From Actinomycetes bacterium (GTDB taxonomy: Bacteria > Actinomycetota > CALGFH01), in assembly GCA_030146615.1 (NCBI GenBank), contig JASLBL010000116.1:1-11252 (forward strand): a stretch of DNA of 11,252 nt, in the 5' to 3' direction. Shown piece after piece: positions 6,044-11,252 of this stretch. How positions within the stretch are numbered: the first letter of the stretch is position 1; the number at the start of each line of letters is the position of its first letter. The position numbers were made by a program, and so were the translations under genes. The notes beneath the pieces were generated by a model. That model saw only the letters and a list, made by a program, of their open reading frames with translations. It was not told the origin of the DNA and did not search any database.

Positions 6044-7927
6044 ATGGGTCGTCGAGTCCTGTTGGCGCTGCTGTCGGCCGCCGTCCTGGTCGGTCTGATG
6101 GCGCAACCCGGCGCCGCGGTCAACGTGCCGCAGGCCCTGGTGGTGTCGAGCAACCCGGCGGACTGGACACCGCACGTGCTCGACGGCAAGGTCGCCGCCA
6201 TCGTCCAGGTCGGGAGCAAGATGGTCGCCGGGGGCCAGTTCACCCAGGTGGCCAGCGCCGCCGCGCCGACAACGGCGATCCCCCGGAGCAACATTTTCGC
6301 CTTCGACGCCACCACCGGGGCGATCGACACGGCGTTCGCGCCGGTGCTCGACGGCCAGGTCGAGTCCCTGGCCGTCGCCCCCGACGGGCTGCACGTGTTC
6401 GCCGGGGGCAGCTTCACCAGGATCAACGGGGTCGCCCAGAAGAGCCTGGTCAAGCTGCGCCTCAGCGACGGCGCCCGGATCACCGCCTTCAAGGGCAAGA
6501 CCAACGCCCGGGTCAAGGACATGGCCGTTGCCGGCGGCCGGCTCTACATCGGCGGCACCTTCAAGACCGCCAACGGCGTGGCCCGTAGCGCCTTCGCCGC
6601 CGTCGACCCGGTCACCGGGGCCCTCAGCAACGACGTGAACCTGGCCTTCACCGGCCCCCGGAACGGCACCGTCAACATCGACAAGTTCGACATCACCCCG
6701 GACGGGACCCGGCTGATCGCCATCGGCAACTGGACCTATGTGGCCGGGCTCCAGCGCGACCAGATCGTCATGCTCAACCTGACCACCAGCCCGGTGAGCG
6801 TCACCGACTGGGCGACCACCCGCTATCAGCAGCAGTGCGCCAGGGTGTTCGACACCTACATGCGTGACGTCGACATCTCGCCCGACGGCAGCTACTTCGT
6901 GGTCGGGACCACCGGGGCCTACCGGGCGGGCAGCCTGTGCGACGCCGCCGCCCGCTGGGAGACCGCCGCCACCGGCGCCGGCCAGCAGCCGACCTGGGTC
7001 GACTACACCGGCGGCGACACCCTCTACAGCGTGGCCATCACCGGAACCGCAGTCTACGTCGGCGGCCACCAGCGCTGGATGAACAACAGCTTCGCCGCCG
7101 ACCGGGCCGGCCCCGGCGCGGTCGCCCGCGAGGGCATCGCCGCCCTCGACCCGGTCAACGGCCTGCCCCTGTCCTGGAACCCCGGCCGCGACCGCGGGGT
7201 CGGCGCCTTCGCCCTCGTCGCCACCAACCAGGGCCTCTGGATCGGCAGCGACACCGACCGCATCGGCCGCTACGAGTACCACGGCCGCATCGCCTTCATG
7301 CCCCTGGCCGGCGGCACCGCGGTCCCCGAGTCCCGGGTCGGCACCCTACCCGGCGACCTGTTCCGCCTCGGCACCGACGGCGCCATGACCCGCCGCGCCT
7401 TCGACGGCACCTCCCTCGGCACCGCCTCGACCGTCACCACCGGGGTCGACTGGTCGACGGTCCGCGGCGCCTTCGTGGTCAGCGGCCGCCTCTACACCGG
7501 CCACGCCGACGGCACCATGACCGTCCGCGACTTCGACGGCACCACCGCCGGCTTCACCACCCCGATCGCCCTCAACGGCCTGACCAGCACCCAGTTCCCC
7601 ATCAGCCGCGTCACCGGCATGTTCTTCTGGAACGGCCGCCTCTACTACACCCTCACCGGCGACACACGCCTCTACTACCGCTGGTTCACCCCCCAGAGCA
7701 ACACCATCGGCGCCGACACCTTCACCGCCAGCGGCACCACCGACGGCCGCAACTGGTCAACCGTCAGCGGCATGACCCTGGCCTCCGGCCGCCTCATCTA
7801 CGCCACCACCACCGGCACCCTCTCCTCGGTCGCCTTCACCGGCGACACCCCCACCGGCACCGCCACCGTCCACAACACCGGCTCCTGGCAGTCCCGAGAC
7901 CTGTTCGTCCTCAACCTCCCCACCTGA
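6044..7927 (+). CDS. Secreted beta-propeller protein (delta-60-like repeats plus C-terminal repeat unit)
   Basis: The 627-aa protein begins with a Sec-type signal peptide (MGRRVLLALLSAAVLVGLMA, cleavage probably after QPGAA near residue 25). The N-terminal half contains repeats with a GGxF...NGV core at about residues 63, 121 and 170, and a related GGH at 340, alternating with DxxTGAxxxxF turns; these resemble delta-60 (DUF5122-like) propeller blades. The C-terminal part has three different units beginning near residues 469, 520 and 570 (for example DWSTVRGAFVVSGRLYTG and NWSTVSGMTLASGRLIYA), so two propellers or one long one are likely. No LPXTG or C-terminal membrane anchor is seen, so it should be released or wall-associated. 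Function unknown; no catalytic motif recognised. Start ATG 6044 is chosen because the signal peptide begins there and GAGAGGGG lies upstream. The frame is open back to 5975. Confidence 0.82.
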   Translation: MGRRVLLALLSAAVLVGLMAQPGAAVNVPQALVVSSNPADWTPHVLDGKVAAIVQVGSKMVAGGQFTQVASAAAPTTAIPRSNIFAFDATTGAIDTAFAPVLDGQVESLAVAPDGLHVFAGGSFTRINGVAQKSLVKLRLSDGARITAFKGKTNARVKDMAVAGGRLYIGGTFKTANGVARSAFAAVDPVTGALSNDVNLAFTGPRNGTVNIDKFDITPDGTRLIAIGNWTYVAGLQRDQIVMLNLTTSPVSVTDWATTRYQQQCARVFDTYMRDVDISPDGSYFVVGTTGAYRAGSLCDAAARWETAATGAGQQPTWVDYTGGDTLYSVAITGTAVYVGGHQRWMNNSFAADRAGPGAVAREGIAALDPVNGLPLSWNPGRDRGVGAFALVATNQGLWIGSDTDRIGRYEYHGRIAFMPLAGGTAVPESRVGTLPGDLFRLGTDGAMTRRAFDGTSLGTASTVTTGVDWSTVRGAFVVSGRLYTGHADGTMTVRDFDGTTAGFTTPIALNGLTSTQFPISRVTGMFFWNGRLYYTLTGDTRLYYRWFTPQSNTIGADTFTASGTTDGRNWSTVSGMTLASGRLIYATTTGTLSSVAFTGDTPTGTATVHNTGSWQSRDLFVLNLPT

Positions 7928-7942
7928 TCAAGGAGTCGCTCC

Positions 7943-7969
7943 GGGCCCGCACCAGACCGGTGCGGGCCC
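7943..7969 (+). terminator. Hairpin terminator after the beta-propeller gene
   Basis: A perfect 11-bp inverted repeat (GGGCCCGCACC at 7943-7953 with its complement at 7959-7969) with a 5-nt loop begins 16 nt after the stop codon. No T-run follows. It separates the propeller gene from the tRNA gene 29 nt further on. Confidence 0.6.
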
Positions 7970-7998
7970 CACCCGTTCCGGTATCCTGCCCCGCATCC

Positions 7999-8074
7999 GC
8001 CCCTGTAGCTCAAGGGACAGAGCAGCTGTCTCCTAAACAGCAGGTTGCAGGTTCGAGTCCTGCCAGGGGCACCA
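7999..8074 (+). tRNA. tRNA-Arg, anticodon CCT
   Basis: A full cloverleaf can be drawn: 7-bp acceptor stem (GCCCCTG 7999-8005 with CAGGGGC 8064-8070), D stem GCTC/GAGC, anticodon stem GCTGT/ACAGC, and T stem GCAGG/CCTGC around TTCGAGT. The loop CTCCTAA (8030-8036) puts the anticodon CCT at 8032-8034, which reads the Arg codon AGG. The discriminator A and an encoded CCA follow (8071-8074), giving 76 nt. A TATCCT at 7982-7987 may be the -10 box, but no good -35 is seen. The gene is intact despite an integrase gene immediately downstream, as expected if the insertion rebuilt the 3' end. Confidence 0.95.
8042..8074 (+). other. Predicted attachment-site region of an integrative element (3' part of tRNA-Arg)
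   Basis: A tyrosine-integrase gene starts 107 nt after the tRNA in the same direction, the standard arrangement when an element has recombined into the 3' half (T arm and acceptor) of a tRNA gene. The core must lie in or near this segment. The exact boundaries cannot be set because the second copy at the far end of the element is not in the window; no repeat of this segment occurs between 8,075 and 11,252. Confidence 0.4.
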
Positions 8075-8121
8075 GAAACCGCAGGTTAGGCCCCATCTGA
8101 TCCTTGCTCTGCTTGCTCGGC

Positions 8122-8140
8122 GGTCATTCCCTGGTCATTC
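8122..8140 (+). repeat. Direct repeat GGTCATTC, 11-bp period, between tRNA and integrase gene
   Basis: GGTCATTC occurs at 8122-8129 and 8133-8140, spaced one helical turn apart. It sits between the presumed att core and the integrase gene, where arm-type integrase sites or excisionase sites are commonly found. It could also be a promoter/operator element for the integrase. The rest of the 107-nt gap shows no clear promoter. Confidence 0.4.
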
Positions 8141-8181
8141 TTCTGCAGTGAAAGCGGACTGACCAAGCCAAGGATGCCACC

Positions 8182-9462
8182 GTGATCCGCAAGCGCCGTG
8201 ACGGCCTGCAGGTGCAGGTCTACGCCGGCCGCGATCCACTCACCGGCCGCAAACGGTGGGTCAGCCGTCAGGTCCCTGGACAGACCAAGCGGTCCTACCG
8301 GGAAGCCAAGAAGATTGAGGCGGAGCTTCTGGAGCAGGTTGACCGTGGCCAACATCGCGGGAGCTCGTCGAGGACTGTCGCCGAGCTAATCGAGCGGTGG
8401 TTGAGCTGGCGCCAACAGGTCCGGCCGATCTCGCCTGTCACCGTTGCCAACTATCGCGGCGCCATTGACCGGTACATCCTGCCGAATCTCGGCCGAGCCA
8501 AGGTCCAGCAGGTCGATGCCTCCACCATCGACGCGCTGTACGAGCACGTGCGGGCACGTGGCGGCAAGTGTCGGCATTGCTGGCTGCGGGTTCGGCAGGG
8601 CATCCCGCCGTTGCGGGTTGGTGAGCGGTATCGGCCCCGGCCCGGCGCCGACGAGGCGATGCATAAGCTCGACTGCGTCGATGGCTGGCCGCTGTCGGCA
8701 TCGGCGGTCCGCGAGGTCCACAGCGTCCTGTCCGGAGCGTTCAAGCAGGCGCTGGTGTGGGGCTGGATCGCCCACAATCCGGTTAAGCAAGCCACTGCGC
8801 CCTCCACCGGCTCGGCCGGGGTCTCGCCGCCCGACGCACAAGGTGTCGCTCGACTACTTGAGGTGGCAAGGGAAGAGGATCCTGAACTCGGCCTCTTCCT
8901 GCGCTTGGCCGTGGTCCTCGGTGCGCGCCGGGGAGAGCTCTGCGGCCTCAAGTGGCGCGATGTCGACCTGGACAATGGCGAGGTCTTCATCGCCAGCGGC
9001 GTGGTCCGGGTAGCAGGCCGGCCGTTAATTGACAAGGACACCAAGACCCATGCCAAGCGCCGAGTGGCGATTGGCGCCGACACCGCGGAGCTCATCAAGT
9101 CCTATCGCCTGCGGCAGGTCCAGGCCGCGCTGGCCTCAGGGGCGAGCCTGCCCCCAGACGCCTATGTGTTCTCCCAGAAGGTGGACGGCAGCAAGCCGGC
9201 CAGCCCCGATGGGGTCACGCATCGCTTCCAGCTGCTTGCGGCCCGTCTCGGCGTGCGTGCCCGCCTGCACGATCTGCGGCACTTCATGGTCACCCAGCTC
9301 GTCGCCGGCGGGGTGGACTGGCGCACCGTCTCGGGCCGGGCCGGCCACGCCGACGGCCACATGACCCTCGGCACCTACGCCCACTTCCAGCAAGCCCAGG
9401 ATCGCCAGGCAGCCGAGTTCATGGACAGGCTGTTAGGGGCGGCTGCTACAGATTCCCGCTGA
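8182..9462 (+). CDS. Tyrosine-recombinase integrase of an integrative element
   Basis: 426 aa from GTG 8182, preceded by AAGGA at 8170-8174. The N-terminal arm-binding region (RDGLQVQVYAGRDPLTGRKRW) is the AP2-like type of phage and ICE integrases. A SAM-like core-binding domain (about 65-205) follows, then the catalytic domain with R249 (GARRGEL), H363-D-L-R366-H (HDLRH), H389 (GHADGHMT) and the nucleophile Y399 (GTYAHF). All catalytic residues are present, so it is probably active. The core-binding domain is interrupted by an insert with C130-x2-C133 and H161-x3-C165, a possible C2HC metal site. The protein integrates or excises the element at the adjacent tRNA-Arg gene. Codon use is more A/T-tolerant at third positions than in genes left of the tRNA. 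The next gene follows after 5 nt. Confidence 0.93.
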   Translation: MIRKRRDGLQVQVYAGRDPLTGRKRWVSRQVPGQTKRSYREAKKIEAELLEQVDRGQHRGSSSRTVAELIERWLSWRQQVRPISPVTVANYRGAIDRYILPNLGRAKVQQVDASTIDALYEHVRARGGKCRHCWLRVRQGIPPLRVGERYRPRPGADEAMHKLDCVDGWPLSASAVREVHSVLSGAFKQALVWGWIAHNPVKQATAPSTGSAGVSPPDAQGVARLLEVAREEDPELGLFLRLAVVLGARRGELCGLKWRDVDLDNGEVFIASGVVRVAGRPLIDKDTKTHAKRRVAIGADTAELIKSYRLRQVQAALASGASLPPDAYVFSQKVDGSKPASPDGVTHRFQLLAARLGVRARLHDLRHFMVTQLVAGGVDWRTVSGRAGHADGHMTLGTYAHFQQAQDRQAAEFMDRLLGAAATDSR

Positions 9463-9467
9463 GGAGC

Positions 9468-10922
9468 ATGCGGGAGGAGCACGGATTGGCAGGAACCAGC
9501 ATCAACTGCCTGGCCATCGTCCTCAAGGAGTTGGACTGGTCCTACACCAGGCTGATCGCTGAACTGCGCCGGCAGGCTGCCATCGATGGCGTCGTCCTCC
9601 CCAAGACCGAGAGCCTTATTCGGCTCATTAGCCGATGGGTCAACAACCATCAGCAGCCCGACGACTTCTACCGTGACCTACTTAGTCGGGCGACGGGACG
9701 GCATCGCTTCGAGTTGTTCAGCGATGAGGCGGCCGTCGCCCTCCTCGCCGCGAGGACCAACGCAGGGATTGCCCCGATCGTAGCTGTCGGGTCTCATGAG
9801 GACATGAACCGTCGTCAGCTTCTCGCCAGATCGGCGGCACTCGCTGCCGCGCTCGCGGCAGATCCAGTTGTTTCCATGTCTGGGACGACGACGTCGGCCG
9901 GCGCCGCCCCTGTCAATGTGCACGCGGCACCCGTGGGCGAGGTAGAGCGCGAGATCGTGGCGGCCATCCGGCGCGTCATGCTGGGACTTGGATCACCTGG
10001 GGCTAGGTCAGAGCAGCACGACCCGCTTGATGTGAAGGCACTCGATCACCGCGTGCACACAGCCTGGAGGCTTCGGCAGGGCTCCCACTATGTGGAGCTA
10101 GGCCAGGCGCTTCCTGGGCTACTCGCTGACACGCATCTCGCCAGCCAGGAACTGACCGGCGACCGCCAAGCCCTGGTCTTCGCATTCCTTGCGCACAGCT
10201 ACAACACTGCCTCGTCGCTGTTGCGGAAGCTCGGCGATGACGGTCTAGCCATGATTGCCGCCGATCGGGCAGTTCAGACCGCACGGATGGTGAACGAGCC
10301 GCTTCTCTTGGCCGCCTCTGCGTATCGGCTCGCCAACGCCTTCCTGCCAGCTGGCCGAATCGTAGAAGCCAAGGAGGTTGCGCTGTCTGCCGCCGGAGGG
10401 CTGGAACGCCGTCTGGATGCCTCGCCAGCGCACCTCGCAACATGGGGCGGCCTGATACTGACAGCTGCTGTCGCCGCGGCCCGCCAGGGCGACGCCGGTG
10501 AGGCCTGGGAGCTGGTGGGCGAGGCCAAAGCAGCAGCCCGCCGGCTTGGGACTGACCATGCGGACCTTCACACGATCTTCGGGCCGACGAGCCTGGCAAT
10601 CCAGGGCGTTCAGGTGGCGGCCGAGCTCGGTGACGGCCGAGAGGTCCTGCGGCGAGCACGGTTCGTTGAGCCGACTCGCCTTCCGCCGTATCTGCTTGAG
10701 CGGCGTACGCATCTGCTGATCGACGTTGCCCGCGGCCACGCCCACCGAGCTGATGACCCGGCTGCGGTCGCGACACTCCTGGAGGCGGAGCAGCTGGCTC
10801 CTGAGGAAGTACGCTACAACCCAATTGCATCTGAGCTGGTCATGGTCCTGCTTAAGCGTGAGCGGCGCGCCGCGACGCCAGGGCTACGCGACTTGTCGGC
10901 TCGGATCGGCGTTGTCGCGTAA
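9468..10922 (+). CDS. HTH/TPR transcriptional regulator (XRE-like N-terminus, tetratricopeptide C-terminus)
   Basis: 484 aa. Residues about 8-75 resemble the N-terminal DNA-binding region of large actinobacterial regulators: LDWSYTRLIAELRRQA, then LPKTESLIRLISRWVNNHQQPDDFYRDLL, where the SRWxN...P segment matches XRE-type recognition helices. A linker with MNRRQLLARSAALAAALAA (113-131) follows, and the rest is alpha-helical with TPR-like pairs (for example AHSYNTASSLLRKLGDDGLAMIAADRA, shown in part). Such proteins bind DNA through the N-terminus and a peptide or protein ligand through the TPR part; the ligand here is unknown. Start is ambiguous: ATG 9468 has GAGGAG overlapping the integrase stop only 1 nt upstream, while TTG 9486 (in frame, 478 aa) has GGGAGGAG at 6 nt. 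Gaps of 5 nt to the integrase and 15 nt to the flavoprotein gene suggest one operon and translational coupling. Confidence 0.75.
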   Translation: MREEHGLAGTSINCLAIVLKELDWSYTRLIAELRRQAAIDGVVLPKTESLIRLISRWVNNHQQPDDFYRDLLSRATGRHRFELFSDEAAVALLAARTNAGIAPIVAVGSHEDMNRRQLLARSAALAAALAADPVVSMSGTTTSAGAAPVNVHAAPVGEVEREIVAAIRRVMLGLGSPGARSEQHDPLDVKALDHRVHTAWRLRQGSHYVELGQALPGLLADTHLASQELTGDRQALVFAFLAHSYNTASSLLRKLGDDGLAMIAADRAVQTARMVNEPLLLAASAYRLANAFLPAGRIVEAKEVALSAAGGLERRLDASPAHLATWGGLILTAAVAAARQGDAGEAWELVGEAKAAARRLGTDHADLHTIFGPTSLAIQGVQVAAELGDGREVLRRARFVEPTRLPPYLLERRTHLLIDVARGHAHRADDPAAVATLLEAEQLAPEEVRYNPIASELVMVLLKRERRAATPGLRDLSARIGVVA

Positions 10923-10937
10923 CTCCAAGGAGTGCAG

Positions 10938-11252
10938 GTGCCTGACCCGGATCAGCCTCATCGAGTGCTGTACGTCATTGCCTGCGGAGGTCGCCCGGCG
11001 GGCGACCTCCCAGCCTTTGTTGAGGAGGCCCAAGCCAACGGCTGGGAAGTGTGCGTGATCGCCACCCCTTCGGCGCTCAAATTCATGGACCTGGACCACC
11101 TGGCCAACCTAACGGGCCACGTCGTTCGCTATGACTACAAGCAGCCGGATGAGCCCGATGTACTGCCACCCCCAGACGCGATCGTCGTCGCGCCGGCCAC
11201 CTTCAACACCGTCAACAAGTGGGCGGCCGGCATCAGCGACACGCTGGCTCTC
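10938..11252 (+). CDS. HFCD-family flavoprotein (phosphopantothenoylcysteine decarboxylase-like), 3' end outside window
   Basis: 105 codons are present, from GTG 10938 with AAGGAG at 10927-10932 (5-nt spacer). The sequence opens with a Rossmann-like RVLYVIACGGRPAGDLPAF, then GWEVCVIATPSALKFMD, then VVAPATFNTVNKWAAGISD. The last segment corresponds to the FMN-binding PASANT motif of EpiD, Dfp/CoaC and related flavoproteins. Those enzymes oxidatively decarboxylate C-terminal or phosphopantothenoyl cysteine, using a His in an HIxL-like motif just before the VAPA segment. Here that place reads DEPDVLPPPDAIV, with no His, so decarboxylase activity is doubtful. This type of protein is known next to HTH/TPR regulators in streptomycete-like genomes, where its role is not established. 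The gene follows the regulator by 15 nt and is probably co-transcribed. It is cut by the window end, not broken. Confidence 0.85.
   Translation, partial: MPDPDQPHRVLYVIACGGRPAGDLPAFVEEAQANGWEVCVIATPSALKFMDLDHLANLTGHVVRYDYKQPDEPDVLPPPDAIVVAPATFNTVNKWAAGISDTLAL
10986..11010. repeat. 25-bp palindrome inside the 5' end of the flavoprotein gene
   Basis: GGAGGTCGCC (10986-10995) is perfectly complementary to GGCGACCTCC (11001-11010). The two inner base pairs also match, leaving a single central base (12+1+12). It starts 48 nt into the coding sequence and is followed by CAGCCTTTGTT. It could be an operator for the upstream regulator, an attenuator-like mRNA hairpin, or a coincidence of GC-rich coding; the symmetry itself is certain. 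Confidence 0.5.

Noticed and set aside
8040..8087. Three copies of GCAGGTT in and after the tRNA gene
   Set aside because: Two copies come from the normal variable loop and T stem; the third at 8081-8087 is too short to call an att repeat.
6937..8100. Long plus-strand open frame rich in Arg, His and Pro
   Set aside because: It overlaps the propeller gene in another frame and runs through the terminator and tRNA. Its composition is that of a GC-rich frame shadow.
8545..8560. Two CACGTG sites 10 bp apart in the integrase gene
   Set aside because: Inside coding sequence, easily explained by Ala/His/Val/Arg codons, with no supporting context.
9804..9860. Twin-arginine-like signal (MNRRQLLARSAALAAALAA) inside the HTH/TPR protein
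   Set aside because: It resembles a Tat signal but lies at residues 113-131, behind a DNA-binding region in an uninterrupted frame. There is no convincing ribosome binding site for an internal start. A similar linker is known in related cytosolic regulators.
1..11252. CRISPR array, insertion sequence or rRNA
   Set aside because: No regularly spaced repeats, transposase motifs or rRNA-like segments were seen on either strand.

Overview
The window looks like chromosomal DNA from a high-GC actinobacterium (Actinomycetota), probably not a well-studied lineage. The signs are third codon positions that are almost always G or C, frequent GTG starts, a PAC2-family protein, a coproheme decarboxylase, and an HTH/TPR regulator paired with a flavoprotein of a type familiar from streptomycete-like genomes. 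This assignment is inferred from gene content; no search was run.

From 1 to about 7,970 the window holds ordinary housekeeping genes. In order they are a NadD-like nucleotidyltransferase (+), a ferredoxin-reductase-type flavoprotein (+), a PAC2-family protein (+), a cold-shock protein (-), a coproheme decarboxylase ChdC/HemQ (+), an MgtC/SapB membrane protein (-), a Fpg/Nei-type DNA glycosylase with an altered zinc finger (-), and a secreted two-part beta-propeller protein (+). Strong GC-rich hairpins follow the PAC2/csp convergence and the propeller gene. The csp/chdC divergent gap holds the best promoter in the window (TTGACA -35 on the minus strand), a long csp leader that can pair with its own ribosome binding site, and tandem 8-bp repeats next to the -35 box.

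At 7,999-8,074 there is an intact tRNA-Arg(CCT) with encoded CCA. Directly downstream in the same direction lies a tyrosine-recombinase integrase with a C2HC-type insert, then an HTH/TPR regulator, then the first 105 codons of an HFCD-fold flavoprotein cut by the window end. The last three genes use visibly more A/T-ending codons than the genes before the tRNA, are packed head to tail (5 and 15 nt gaps), and look like the left end of an integrative element in the tRNA gene. The far end of the element is outside the window.

The best candidate for an under-described system is the integrase-regulator-flavoprotein module. The flavoprotein keeps the FMN-site motif of the family (APATFNT) but appears to lack the usual active-site His, and a near-perfect 25-bp palindrome lies inside its first codons. 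What the module does cannot be told from this sequence.
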